A stretch of 64,000 nt of DNA from positions 1 to 64,000 of the forward strand of contig NZ_KB908221.1 in NCBI RefSeq assembly GCF_000382365.1, given 5' to 3'. Of this stretch, positions 16,923-24,585 are shown one piece after another. A program made the position numbers and the translations under genes. Below the pieces are notes generated by a model. That model did not search any database. It was not told where the DNA came from and saw only the letters and a program-made list of their open reading frames with translations. Positions within the stretch are counted from its first letter, which is position 1. The number at the start of each line of letters is the position of its first letter. The stretch is from Pannonibacter phragmitetus DSM 14782 (GTDB lineage: Bacteria > Pseudomonadota > Alphaproteobacteria > Rhizobiales > Stappiaceae).

Positions 16923-17825
16923 ATGCGCATCATCACCGGCTTCGGAGCGGAGCCCGTCTTTGAACCAGCCTTCGAGATTCTCGCGCCCGCCGACCAGCGC
17001 CTCCCTTTCGTGTTCAACTCCCCCCATTCCGGTGTCTGCTACCCCCAGAGCTTTCTCGACGCCTCCCGGCTGGACCGGCTGACGATCCGCAAGTCGGAAG
17101 ATGCCTTCGTGGACGAGCTGTTTGCCGGCGTGGTGCCGATAGGTGCGCCGCTGCTGCGGGCACGCTTCCCCCGCGCCTATCTTGACGTGAACCGGGAGCC
17201 CTATGAACTCGACCCGAAGATGTTCGAGGGGCGCCTGCCCGCCTATGCCAATGTGCGCTCCCTGCGGGTGGCCGGAGGCCTTGGCACCATTGCCCGTGTC
17301 GTCAGCGAGACCCAGGAGATCTACGCCCGCCGCCTGACCGTGGAAGAGGGCATGGCGCGGATCGAGGCCATCTACAAACCCTATCACTCCACCTTGCGCC
17401 GCCTTCTGGCGCAGACCCATGTGGCTTTCGGCTACGCAGTGCTGATCGACTGCCACTCGATGCCGTCTACCGTGAGGTGCCAGACTTCGGGCATCCGGCC
17501 GGATTTCATCCTGGGTGACCGCTATGGCACCTCCTGCCCCATCGAACTGACGGACATGGCGGCGGATCTGCTTCGCTCGAAGGGCTACACGGTCAGCCGC
17601 AACAAGCCCTATGCGGGCGGCTTCATCACCGAGCATTACGGGCGCCCGGCCAAGGGTCTGCATGCCCTGCAGGTGGAAATCAACCGGGGCCTTTATATGG
17701 ATGAGGAAACCCATGAGCGGGGCGCGGATTTCGTCCGCGTCGCGGCCGATCTCATGGACTTTGTCCGGGAGCTAACCGCCATGCCCGACAGCGCCTTTTC
17801 GGCCTGGTCCATCGCCGCCGAGTAA
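16923..17825 (+). CDS. N-formylglutamate amidohydrolase
   Basis: A 300-residue enzyme of the N-formylglutamate amidohydrolase family, with LPFVFNSPHSGVCYP (metal-binding histidine), RAYLDVNREPYELDP, AIYKPYHSTLRRLL and VLIDCHSMPS. The family hydrolyses N-formylglutamate to glutamate and formate in histidine breakdown. No other hut genes are near. This paralogue is more like classic HutG2-type enzymes of alphaproteobacteria than the one at 9143-9934 and the two share little beyond motifs. ATG at 16923 chosen over a TTG at 16893 because similarity begins there. It is monocistronic. Confidence 0.9.
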   Translation: MRIITGFGAEPVFEPAFEILAPADQRLPFVFNSPHSGVCYPQSFLDASRLDRLTIRKSEDAFVDELFAGVVPIGAPLLRARFPRAYLDVNREPYELDPKMFEGRLPAYANVRSLRVAGGLGTIARVVSETQEIYARRLTVEEGMARIEAIYKPYHSTLRRLLAQTHVAFGYAVLIDCHSMPSTVRCQTSGIRPDFILGDRYGTSCPIELTDMAADLLRSKGYTVSRNKPYAGGFITEHYGRPAKGLHALQVEINRGLYMDEETHERGADFVRVAADLMDFVRELTAMPDSAFSAWSIAAE

Positions 17826-17860
17826 CGCACCTCAAGACAGCTCAGGCAGGCGCGCCACAG

Positions 17861-17891
17861 AAAAAAGGGCCGCACTCAAAAGAGGCGGCCC
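17861..17891 (-). terminator. leftward rho-independent terminator in a gene-free region
   Basis: Stem GGGCCGC / GCGGCCC extended by CTC / GAG around an AAAA loop, with six T residues after it in the leftward direction. Confidence 0.85.
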
Positions 17892-17950
17892 GAGTCTAGG
17901 GAGGAAACGCCCAAGGAGGGCGGCGCTACAACGCAACGCGTCGTATCGCG
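17861..17950 (-). ncRNA. small RNA candidate with CCUCC anti-Shine-Dalgarno motifs
   Basis: Read leftwards, a possible -35 TTGACG (17986-17981) is followed about 30 bases later by a 90-base stretch without a frame. It contains a hairpin CGCCC-UCCUU-GGGCG (17922-17908), an unpaired CCUCCC (17904-17899) and a strong terminator (GGGCCGC / GCGGCCC with CTC/GAG extension, then TTTTTT, 17891-17861). No leftward protein gene exists for this terminator to serve. Exposed CCUCC motifs in loops are the mark of several alphaproteobacterial trans-acting small RNAs that block ribosome binding sites. The -10 box is weak, so the 5' end is approximate. Confidence 0.5.
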
Positions 17951-18165
17951 CTGCAATAAGGTCGCATTGCAGCGCACAAACGTCAAGAGCTTCCGCACCT
18001 TTCCAAGCGGTTCCCTTTGACGGCATGGCATGGCGGAGGCAAAAACTGCGGGCACTGCAGCATTTATTAAGTGGCTGAAATAAATGGCAGTCTCCGCGAA
18101 AATCCGTATGTTGCGCGGCAGAACAGGCCTCAAACGGCAAGACATGCAAGGAAGGCATACCAGAC

Positions 18166-18960
18166 ATGCAAATCTCACATGACTTCTATCCCTTCCTCGA
18201 AGACATGGCCAAAGCCTCCAGCGCAGCCATCCTCCCGCATTTCCGCACCAGCCACGGGGTCGAAAACAAGCTCAGCGGCGGCTTTGATCCGGTGACGGTG
18301 GCCGACCGGGGCGGCGAAGAGGCCATGCGCGCCCTGATCAACGCCCGGCACCCGGAGCACGGCATTCTGGGCGAGGAATTCGGCAGCGAACGCACGGATG
18401 CGGAGCATGTCTGGGTACTGGACCCGATCGACGGCACCCGATCCTTCATCACCGGTCTGCCCACCTGGGGCACGCTGATCGGCCTGACGACCAACGGCAA
18501 GCCCAGCCTTGGCATGATGGTGCAGCCCTATGTGAACGAGGCCTATGCCGGCGACACCAGGTCCGCATGGTACCGCGGCCCGCTGGGCACACGGCAGCTG
18601 AAGTCCCGCGCCTGCGGCAGCCTTGCCGATGCTGTGCTCTTCACCACCAGCCCGCGCATCTTCAAGCCGGTGGAGAAGGACGCCTATGACCGCATCGAGA
18701 AACAGGTCCGCCTCGCCCGCTATGGCACCGATTGCTACGCCTATTGCATGGTGGCCGCCGGCATGGCCGATGTGGTGATCGAAGCCGGTCTGCAGGCCTA
18801 TGACATCGTGGCTCTTGCCCCCATCATCGAAGGGGCGGGCGGCGTTGTCACCACATGGAGCGGCGGCTCACCGGCCAATGGCGGGCGCATCGTTGCCAGC
18901 GGCGATCCGCGCCTGCATGAAATCGTGCTGAAGCAGCTTATGGATGAGCCGCAGACCTGA
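18166..18960 (+). CDS. hisN: inositol-monophosphatase family enzyme, probably histidinol-phosphatase
   Basis: A 264-residue member of the Mg-dependent inositol monophosphatase superfamily. Metal-site motifs are GEEFGSE, WVLDPIDGTRSF and YDIVALAPIIEGAGG. The combination DPIDGTRSFITGLPTWGTLIGL and the segment YGTDCYAY matches alphaproteobacterial HisN-type histidinol-phosphatases, which remove phosphate from L-histidinol-phosphate, better than SuhB or CysQ. That choice is by motif resemblance; no his genes are nearby. AAGGAAGG lies before the ATG. It converges on the lysophospholipase-like gene with 18 bases between. Confidence 0.85.
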   Translation: MQISHDFYPFLEDMAKASSAAILPHFRTSHGVENKLSGGFDPVTVADRGGEEAMRALINARHPEHGILGEEFGSERTDAEHVWVLDPIDGTRSFITGLPTWGTLIGLTTNGKPSLGMMVQPYVNEAYAGDTRSAWYRGPLGTRQLKSRACGSLADAVLFTTSPRIFKPVEKDAYDRIEKQVRLARYGTDCYAYCMVAAGMADVVIEAGLQAYDIVALAPIIEGAGGVVTTWSGGSPANGGRIVASGDPRLHEIVLKQLMDEPQT

Positions 18961-18978
18961 GCCTTTTCTACGGCGTCT

Positions 18979-19917
18979 TCATTCCTCGCCGGGGATGAAG
19001 GCGTCGAAGGCAGCCCAGAACTGGTCGCGGTAGACGTCCTCTTCCATCAGCAGCTCGTGTTCTGCGCCCGGAATCTCGATGAAGCCGGCGGCCCGGATGC
19101 GAGTGGACAGCTCTTCCGTTGCCCGGCTGGAGACGATCCGGTCCCGTCCGGCGGTGATCATCAGCACCGGCACAGCCACGGACGGGCCAAACCGCAATTC
19201 GCGGAACGACATCAGGCAGCGTACGGCGGCCGCCAGCCAGCCAATGGTGGGCGGCCCGATCTCGAGAGCGGGATTCGCCTTGCCGATCTCCACCATGCGC
19301 TCAAAGCGCCGCCGGTCACTCGTCTGACGGTTGGTCTCGAAGGTCTCGGCCTTGCCGTTCCCACGCCCCGGCACAGGCGCAAGGGCAAGCCCCAGCATGG
19401 CCAGAAGCCGCGCCAGCCGGAAGATCATCCGTTCCTTGCGGCCAAAATCGCTCAATCCGGTGAAAGGCGCCGAAAGCACGGCCCGGGAAATCTGCGTGCG
19501 CAGGCGCTCTGTTGCCGAGAGGAACACCGCACCACCCGTGGAATGGGCCAGCACATAATGCGGCCCCGGACAGTCGGCGAGCGAAATCTGCCTCACCACA
19601 GCCTCAAGATCGATACGGTAACGGGAAAAGCTGCTGACATTGCCACGCTTCAACGAGCCGGGATGGCTGTCGGAACCGCCCTGCCCGCGCCAGTCGAAAG
19701 CCACCACATGGAAGCCGCGCTCCTGCAGCTCGGTGATGACCTCGAAATATTTCTCGATGAACTCCGCCCGCCCCTGCAGCAGTGTCACGGTGCCCTTGAG
19801 CTGGCCCGGCTTTGCGGGAAAGCGGGCATAGCGCAGCCTGACGCGGTCCGGCGTTTCAATGAAGCCGGCCACCGCGCCATCAGGGATCGGGTTGCCGGGA
19901 ATTTCGGTCAGCGTCAT
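18979..19917 (-). CDS. alpha/beta hydrolase, lysophospholipase/monoglyceride lipase-like
   Basis: A 312-residue cytoplasmic hydrolase of the serine aminopeptidase S33 / PldB-like group. Motifs: GTVTLLQGRAEFIEKYFEV, VVAFDWRGQGGS, nucleophile elbow LAHSTGG, and a late aspartate-histidine pair in ITAGRDRIV and GAEHELLME. The family hydrolyses lysophospholipids or monoacylglycerols. Length is typical. No signal peptide. The upstream gap contains a strong hairpin that belongs to the next leftward gene, so this one is probably transcribed alone from the 140-base region before it. Confidence 0.88.
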   Translation of the reverse strand: MTLTEIPGNPIPDGAVAGFIETPDRVRLRYARFPAKPGQLKGTVTLLQGRAEFIEKYFEVITELQERGFHVVAFDWRGQGGSDSHPGSLKRGNVSSFSRYRIDLEAVVRQISLADCPGPHYVLAHSTGGAVFLSATERLRTQISRAVLSAPFTGLSDFGRKERMIFRLARLLAMLGLALAPVPGRGNGKAETFETNRQTSDRRRFERMVEIGKANPALEIGPPTIGWLAAAVRCLMSFRELRFGPSVAVPVLMITAGRDRIVSSRATEELSTRIRAAGFIEIPGAEHELLMEEDVYRDQFWAAFDAFIPGEE

Positions 19918-20010
19918 CTGGGAAGCCTCGGGCTCAAGGGGCAGGCTTCCCAGAGTTACCTTGGCCAGCGCGGCAGCTCAACTGTCTTGGACAGGGAGCT
20001 GTACAAGTCA

Positions 20011-20039
20011 GGGCCCGGAGAGGGAAACTCTCCGGGCCC
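20011..20039 (-). terminator. hairpin terminator after small secreted protein gene
   Basis: Twelve-base perfect stem GGGCCCGGAGAG / CTCTCCGGGCCC with loop GGAAA, 20 bases after the stop codon of the 20059-20451 gene. No T-run follows on either strand, so it may work as a 3' stabiliser as much as a terminator. Confidence 0.6.
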
Positions 20040-20058
20040 GGGGATTTACCAGCAGGGT

Positions 20059-20451
20059 TTACCAGCGGCGGCCGAGGCGCTCACGATCAACGATGTGACC
20101 GTTGAAGGCGTTGACCGTCAGCTTGACCGGCATGCCCCGGCGGCCTGTGGCGAACACCACATAGACCGGGCCACGGCCGCCGCGCACGTCGATGTTCTCA
20201 TACCCCTGACGGCGCAGGCTGCGATGGATGTCACGCGGGGACAGACGGGCATCGCGGCGGCCCCAATCGCGGCCATGGTTGCCGCGGTCACGGTGCCAGC
20301 CCCAGTCACCTCCACGGCCATCGATATGGACGGCAGGTGCACCCTGACCGGCGCGAAGTTCAATGGACAGGCCGGAGGAGGCCTGAGCCGGAACGGTGGC
20401 GAGAGCTGCGGTGGCGGCAATCACGGTGGCGGAGATGAGGGTCTTCAGCAT
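20059..20451 (-). CDS. small secreted PepSY-like protein of unknown function
   Basis: A 130-residue protein with a clear signal peptide (LISATVIAATAALATVPAQA). The mature part begins with a glycine/arginine/histidine-rich stretch (about residues 45-70) and then a compact alpha/beta unit, LSPRDIHRSLRRQGYENIDV ... GHIVDRERLG, that resembles a single PepSY-like repeat (helix-strand-strand with a final VD/RE). Function is unknown; PepSY-like units often inhibit proteases or sense the envelope. AGGAG lies in front of the ATG. Monocistronic, divergent from hsp20 across 280 bases. Confidence 0.75.
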   Translation of the reverse strand: MLKTLISATVIAATAALATVPAQASSGLSIELRAGQGAPAVHIDGRGGDWGWHRDRGNHGRDWGRRDARLSPRDIHRSLRRQGYENIDVRGGRGPVYVVFATGRRGMPVKLTVNAFNGHIVDRERLGRRW

Positions 20452-20599
20452 GGTATGCTCCTTTCTTCCTGTCTGCGGCTGGCGGCGTTTCTCTGCAGTG
20501 CCAGCCTGTTGAGAGGAAGATGCGCCCTGGCGCTTGAACCAAAACGGAAGGCGTTGTTCATCCGCCGTTCATCTGCACCGGCAGGGGGCGAAACCGGGT

Positions 20600-20628
20600 C
20601 TTGAAACCGCCGGAGTCCCTCCCCACCT
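20600..20628 (+). promoter_or_regulatory. heat-shock sigma-32 (RpoH) promoter of hsp20
   Basis: CTTGAAA at 20600-20606 and CCCCACCT at 20621-20628, 14 bases apart, matching the RpoH pattern CTTGAA / CCCCATnT. Transcription would start near 20636, about 96 bases before the hsp20 ATG. Confidence 0.8.
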
Positions 20629-20635
20629 CATTGCT

Positions 20636-20734
20636 GCAGGCGCCAGACGGGCCTGCGGAACGGCCGGTTTCCCGCCTGAATTGGGGGAGCACCGGCCCAT
20701 GCATTCAGTTGCTCATGAAGAGGACAGAACCATG
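20636..20734 (+). promoter_or_regulatory. ROSE-like RNA thermometer in the hsp20 leader
   Basis: The leader can fold into successive stem-loops: GCAGGC / GCCTGC (from 20636), GGCCGGT / ACCGGCC (about 20663-20697), and a last hairpin that buries the ribosome site and start codon. In it TTGCTC (20709-20714) faces GAGGA (20720-20724) across an ATGAA loop, leaving a G opposite a G, and GCAT (20701-20704) pairs with the ATGC of the start codon. The UUGCU segment opposite an AGGA site with a G-G mismatch is the hallmark of ROSE thermometers, which melt at heat-shock temperature. Confidence 0.75.
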
Positions 20735-21181
20735 CGTCATTTTGATCTCAGCCCGCTTTACCGCTCCACCGTCGGCTTTGACCGGCTGCTTTCGATGCTC
20801 GACAGCGCCACCTCCGACACCCCGAGCTATCCGCCCTACAACATCGAGCGGACGGGCGAAAACACCTACCGCATCACCATGGCCGTCGCAGGTTTCGGCA
20901 ATGACGATCTCTCGATCGAAGCCAAGGAACATGCGCTGACAGTGAAGGGCGAGAAGAAGTCTGAGGAAACCGCCGGTGAAGTGCTTTACCGCGGCATCGC
21001 CTCGCGCGCTTTCGAGCGCCGCTTCCAGCTCGCCGAGTATGTGAAGGTGGAAGGCGCCCATCTGGAGAATGGCCTGCTGCACATCGATCTTCTGCGCGAA
21101 ATCCCCGAAGCCATGAAGCCGCGCAAGATCGAGATCAACGCCGCCGGCACGCCGAAGCAGATCGAGGCAAAGGCCCACTGA
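20732..21181 (+). CDS. hsp20: small heat-shock protein (Hsp20/IbpA family)
   Basis: A 149-residue alpha-crystallin-type chaperone that holds unfolding proteins for refolding by DnaK. Seen: N-terminal RHFDLSPLYRSTVGFDRLL with the FDRL motif, the alpha-crystallin domain YNIERTGENTYRITMAVAGF ... LTVKGEK ... YRGIASRAFERRFQLAEYVKV, and the ENGLLHIDL strand followed by a short C-terminal tail (PRKIEI) with an IxI-like motif. The ATG at 20732 has AGAGGA upstream; longer in-frame starts are excluded by the thermometer structure. Controlled at two levels, by an RpoH promoter and a ROSE-like leader. Confidence 0.95.
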   Translation: MRHFDLSPLYRSTVGFDRLLSMLDSATSDTPSYPPYNIERTGENTYRITMAVAGFGNDDLSIEAKEHALTVKGEKKSEETAGEVLYRGIASRAFERRFQLAEYVKVEGAHLENGLLHIDLLREIPEAMKPRKIEINAAGTPKQIEAKAH

Positions 21182-21182
21182 G

Positions 21183-21219
21183 ACCAATGCTCGATGAGCT
21201 TGACTCATCGAGCATTGGT
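21183..21219. repeat. 16-bp perfect inverted repeat after hsp20
   Basis: ACCAATGCTCGATGAG and its reverse complement, separated by CTTGA, start two bases after the hsp20 stop. No T-run follows. It abuts the first copy of the 63-bp dispersed repeat. Confidence 0.9.
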
Positions 21220-21281
21220 TAAGCCCGTGCGGCGCTTGAGCATCTTCAAGGCGTGATGCGTCAGCATCTCAGGGCCTTGGT
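21219..21281. repeat. 63-bp dispersed intergenic repeat, copy 1
   Basis: Shares AAGCCCGTGCGGCG, CTTGAGCAT / CTGAGCAT, and GCGTGATGCGTCAGC in the same order and spacing with 23720-23782. The ends are imperfectly complementary (AAGCCC and GGGCCTT). Non-coding. Confidence 0.8.
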
Positions 21282-21335
21282 ATGAAGCCACCGTTCAAAA
21301 CTCTCCGCAGTGCGCGGGGAAAAGAGACAGGACAG

Positions 21336-21363
21336 AAGCGCCCGGCCCCACCGGGCGCTTTTT
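21336..21363 (+). terminator. rho-independent terminator downstream of hsp20
   Basis: Stem AAGCGCCCGG / CCGGGCGCTT followed by TTT in the rightward direction, between the convergent hsp20 and GyrI-like genes. Confidence 0.85.
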
Positions 21364-21367
21364 CCGT

Positions 21368-21826
21368 TCAGCGTGCCAGTTCGAACTGGATCTCGATACG
21401 GCCGAAGCTCGCCCCTGCTCCCCGCCAGTCATGATAGATTTCCCGGCTCTGGCCTGAAAGGACATGGCGGGAAGCCTCGATATCCCGCAGCAGCGGGCGG
21501 TATCCTTGCGTAAAGAGGCTGCGCAACGGACCCATGTGCACCGCTGAAGCCACCATGACCGGCTCCAGATGCAGAAAATCCAGCGGCCCGTCATAGGTTT
21601 CAGCACCAGTGACGGGCAGACAGATTCGCCAGTCGAACTCTGTTTTCCCATCGCGCGGCAGGCCCTGTGCAATGAAGATCCAGGGACCTGCGGCCACAAG
21701 CCCATGCCGGTGGCAGTCGGCTTCAATCACGGGGGCCAGCTCTGCAGCAGCGGCTCCCACGCCGGGGATCCGCAGCCGCCGGGCAATCGACAAGACCCGC
21801 AAGTCTTCGGTTGGGTGAATCTTCAT
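21368..21826 (-). CDS. GyrI-like small-molecule-binding domain protein
   Basis: About 152 residues, composed of a single SHS2-type effector-binding domain like GyrI/SbmC and the C-terminal part of AraC/MerR regulators. Supporting features are the strand DLRVLSIARRLRIPG, a central PWIFIAQG, DWRICLPV, and MVASAVHMGPLRSL, which corresponds to the conserved H-x-G-P-Y turn of GyrI proteins. No DNA-binding domain is attached. Such stand-alone proteins bind hydrophobic or toxic small molecules. The ATG at 21826 has GAGGA upstream. Ligand unknown. Confidence 0.7.
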   Translation of the reverse strand: MKIHPTEDLRVLSIARRLRIPGVGAAAAELAPVIEADCHRHGLVAAGPWIFIAQGLPRDGKTEFDWRICLPVTGAETYDGPLDFLHLEPVMVASAVHMGPLRSLFTQGYRPLLRDIEASRHVLSGQSREIYHDWRGAGASFGRIEIQFELAR

Positions 21827-22014
21827 AGCACGATCCTCACTGGCCGGGCGGACCGCATGAAGGATCCGCACTGCAACGACTCAAGACCTGCAAGGCTAGA
21901 ATAAGACTGGAAAAGGCAAACCCGGATTGCAGAATCCACTTCCAAAAGTGCAGAGAAATCCCAAGCCTGAAGAAAAATTATCCTACACGGCGCGCAAAGT
22001 GCTCCGCTGGCTTA

Positions 22015-23070
22015 TCAGCCAGCAGCCAGTGCCAGAAAGCGCTCGACTTCCTCTTCCGTCGTGGCGAAGGAGCAGACAAGGCGCAGCAGCGCTTCATCGG
22101 CGCCCGGTGCGGTGTGGCCCTCAAGACCGGCGGGCGGCCATTCGCGGATGACGGCGCCTTCGGCCCTCAGCCGGTTGATCACATGGGTGGGCAGCACGGG
22201 GAAGACCTCGTTCGCCTCAACCGGCCAGGCGAGCCGGGCAAAGCCGGAGCGGACAAGGCCATCGGCCAGACGGCGGGCCATGGCATTGGCATGGCGGGCA
22301 TTGTCCAGCCAGTGGCCGTCCTCCAGATAGCCCTCGAATTGGGCCGCCACAAAGCGGCTCTTCGACAGGATATGCCCGGCCCGCTTGCTGAGATAGCGGA
22401 ACTGGCTGCCCTCGCCCGGATTGAAGAAGATCACCGCCTCGGCACACCAGCAGCCATTCTTGGTGCCGCCGAAGGACAGAACATCCACGCCCGCGCGCCA
22501 GGTGATATCCGCTGCCGAACCCCCGCTGGTGATCAGCGCATTGGCAAAGCGGGCGCCGTCCATGTGCACAACGATGCCACGCGATTTGGCCACATCGGCC
22601 AGAGCACGGATTTCCTTCGCGGTATAGACCGTGCCGCATTCAGTTGCCTGGGTCAGGGAGAGACCGGCCACCTGGCCGCTGTTGAGCTCCCCGTCCGGAT
22701 GCTCGGCCATGGCATTTGTGAGAACGGCCGGTGTCAGCTTGCCATTGGCGCCGGGAAGGCCGCGAATCTTCTGGCCCATGGTCAGAAACTCGGGCGCATT
22801 GCATTCGTCATTGGCCACATGCGCCGTGGCATGGGCAAAGACCACGCCGCCGGGCTTTGCATAGGCCGAAAGCGCCAGCGCGTTGGCGGCCGTGCCGGTC
22901 GGCACAAAGAAGACCTCGACGTTGCATTCGAAAAGCTCGCTGAAGCGGGCCTTGACCGAAAGCGTCAACGGATCGCCGCCATAGGCCGGAGCAAGCCCGG
23001 TGGAATGGCGGGAGAGGGCGGCGGCGACCGGTGCGCTGGCACCGGCCCAATTGTCACTGGCAAATATCAT
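22015..23070 (-). CDS. ltaE: low-specificity L-threonine aldolase
   Basis: A 351-residue PLP enzyme of the beta-eliminating lyase family that splits L-threonine and L-allo-threonine to glycine and acetaldehyde. Seen: FASDNWAGASAPV at the N-terminus, the FVPTGTAANALAL cofactor pocket, VVHMDGARFANAL and the PLP lysine in LSFGGTKNGCW. Length fits. A hairpin GCTGGC / GCCAGC overlaps its stop codon. It follows the DoxX gene of the bufferin operon by 42 bases in the same direction and could be the distal gene of that transcript, though no functional tie is evident. Confidence 0.92.
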   Translation of the reverse strand: MIFASDNWAGASAPVAAALSRHSTGLAPAYGGDPLTLSVKARFSELFECNVEVFFVPTGTAANALALSAYAKPGGVVFAHATAHVANDECNAPEFLTMGQKIRGLPGANGKLTPAVLTNAMAEHPDGELNSGQVAGLSLTQATECGTVYTAKEIRALADVAKSRGIVVHMDGARFANALITSGGSAADITWRAGVDVLSFGGTKNGCWCAEAVIFFNPGEGSQFRYLSKRAGHILSKSRFVAAQFEGYLEDGHWLDNARHANAMARRLADGLVRSGFARLAWPVEANEVFPVLPTHVINRLRAEGAVIREWPPAGLEGHTAPGADEALLRLVCSFATTEEEVERFLALAAG

Positions 23071-23112
23071 GCAGTCACACTATCCGCCGCAGCCCGTGCC
23101 TTGCAACAGCTC

Positions 23113-23688
23113 TCAATAATATCGCGCCCGCCGGGCCAGCGCGCGGCGCAGGACCCAGTCAATGGAGAAGCGCCCCGGCCCGTAGATGGTCAGAACCAGC
23201 AGCAGGAAGCCCCAGAGCAGGCGCTGATCGGCAATCATCGACGAGGGATTGCCATCAAACATCGCGCCGATGGCCGTTGCATCGGCCCCAAGCTGATAGA
23301 CATCCACATAGGACATGACCGCGATGAAGCCGATCATGCCGAGGCTGGCGGCACGGGTGAACAGGCCAATCGTGATCAACGCCGGCAGGATGAATTCGGC
23401 CCAGGTCCCGGCAATCACGATCACATGATAGGGAAAGAAGGCGAGCTTGGTGGTGTCATAGCTCACCGCTTCCATCATCGACGGCAGGATCTGCGCAAAG
23501 GCGCCATCAGACGGATGAAGGAACCCCAGAACGCCCGGCCCGATCTTGGTGAGGGCGGAATTCCAGAAGTAAAACAGAAGCACGCTGGCAAAGACGAAGC
23601 GCCCGGCCAGGCCGATCAGCCAGCCATGGCTGGCCCGTTCCAGCCCAGCGAAAAAGCCATTGTACATACGGATGAAGAAATCAAACAT
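23113..23688 (-). CDS. DoxX family membrane protein of the bufferin operon
   Basis: A 191-residue protein with four predicted membrane helices (e.g. FVFASVLLFYFWNSALTKIGPG, VIVIAGTWAEFILPALITIGL). DoxX-family subunits often sit at the end of bufferin and other MNIO operons, where they are thought to work in redox chemistry at the membrane; its exact task is not settled. GGGAGGGA precedes the ATG. It follows the BufC-like gene after 117 bases that contain the second copy of the 63-bp repeat, so it may be less tightly coupled than the three genes upstream. Confidence 0.88.
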   Translation of the reverse strand: MFDFFIRMYNGFFAGLERASHGWLIGLAGRFVFASVLLFYFWNSALTKIGPGVLGFLHPSDGAFAQILPSMMEAVSYDTTKLAFFPYHVIVIAGTWAEFILPALITIGLFTRAASLGMIGFIAVMSYVDVYQLGADATAIGAMFDGNPSSMIADQRLLWGFLLLVLTIYGPGRFSIDWVLRRALARRARYY

Positions 23689-23719
23689 TGTGTCCCTCCC
23701 GGACAGTTCCGGGTGTCAT

Positions 23720-23782
23720 ACCAAGCCCGTGCGGCGTCTGAGCATTTTCGAAGCGTGATGCGTCAGCGTGGCAAGGCTTGGT
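23720..23782. repeat. 63-bp dispersed intergenic repeat, copy 2
   Basis: Bounded by inverted 8-base ends ACCAAGCC / GGCTTGGT, with the shared blocks AAGCCCGTGCGGCG, CTGAGCAT and GCGTGATGCGTCAGC. Lies between the BufC-like and DoxX genes. Confidence 0.85.
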
Positions 23783-23805
23783 GTTAGAGTGCATCCGGAT
23801 AAAAT

Positions 23806-24585
23806 TTACGCAAGGTCAATTTGGCATTCACAAGCTGCGCCGCTGCGCAGCAACAGGCCAATGGCGGTGGCAAGATCAAAGGCCAGATCGACAGCCAGCG
23901 CGCTGCCTGCGGCCTCTGCGAGACGATCGCCAGCTGCCAGCGCCGCCATGAAAGCCGCCTCCCCCGCCTGCAAGGGGTGAAGGATGACATCGATGCCGGG
24001 CCGGGTGAGGAGTACACTCTGCCCCTGCCCCGGATCAACCTCTACCCCAGCCTCAAGCTCGAACCGGTTGGCCCTGACCAGATCCAGCACCGGATAAGAC
24101 GACATAATCAGACGGCAGGCCGGGTGCAGCATGAAGCGCAGGGCGCCAAGCTGCTCCGGCGGCACAGCGGCAAGCTGGGCCGGATCGAGCGGCACCCGGT
24201 CTGCCGCGTGATAGGCCTCGAGCCAGGCCCATTCCAGCCGGGCCACATCAGGCAGATAAGGATAGCCTTCCAGCGGCGGGAACCCTGCAATGAAGGTGGA
24301 AAAACTGCCGCCATAGGTCAGAAGCACGGGCGATGACGGCGGCTCGGCGCTCACATAAAGCCTTGCGAGCGCCCGGAAATATTCTTCTCCCAGCAGCCGC
24401 ACCAGCGCCGGATAGGTCGCCATCAGCGCCTCGGTCAAGCTGACGATGACATTGTTGCGGTAAACGCCAAAACGCTTGGGCGCGGGGGCGCCGTCCGGAC
24501 CGGTCACATCCTCCGGCACCGGCAGGCCGGCGCGCATCAGCGCCGCCGCAAAGTCTGCGCTGGAAACAGAGGCCTGCTCAGCCAT
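23806..24585 (-). CDS. bufC: BufC-like protein (HvfC/DUF2063 N-terminal domain)
   Basis: About 259 residues. The N-terminal part (about 8-100) is the DUF2063 domain: [50 protein letters not shown]. The C-terminal part is typical of BufC/HvfC ([28 protein letters not shown]). It is the partner of the MNIO enzyme and is thought to recognise the precursor peptide and present it for modification. The start overlaps the end of the bufB gene by eight bases, so the two proteins are translationally coupled. No membrane segment. Confidence 0.92.
   Translation of the reverse strand: MAEQASVSSADFAAALMRAGLPVPEDVTGPDGAPAPKRFGVYRNNVIVSLTEALMATYPALVRLLGEEYFRALARLYVSAEPPSSPVLLTYGGSFSTFIAGFPPLEGYPYLPDVARLEWAWLEAYHAADRVPLDPAQLAAVPPEQLGALRFMLHPACRLIMSSYPVLDLVRANRFELEAGVEVDPGQGQSVLLTRPGIDVILHPLQAGEAAFMAALAAGDRLAEAAGSALAVDLAFDLATAIGLLLRSGAACECQIDLA

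Larger units (their letters stand above)
17826..18165. other. 340-base intergenic region with small RNA signals
   Basis: No protein gene. It contains the leftward small RNA candidate at 17861-17950, and a perfect inverted repeat CGCTGCAAT / ATTGCAGCG (17949-17957 and 17966-17974) overlapping its presumed promoter. A further CTGCAGCATT stretch near 18055-18064 resembles the GC-AG cores of polyhydroxyalkanoate-regulator sites, but this is only a visual likeness. The ribosome site and promoter of hisN lie at the right end. Confidence 0.5.
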
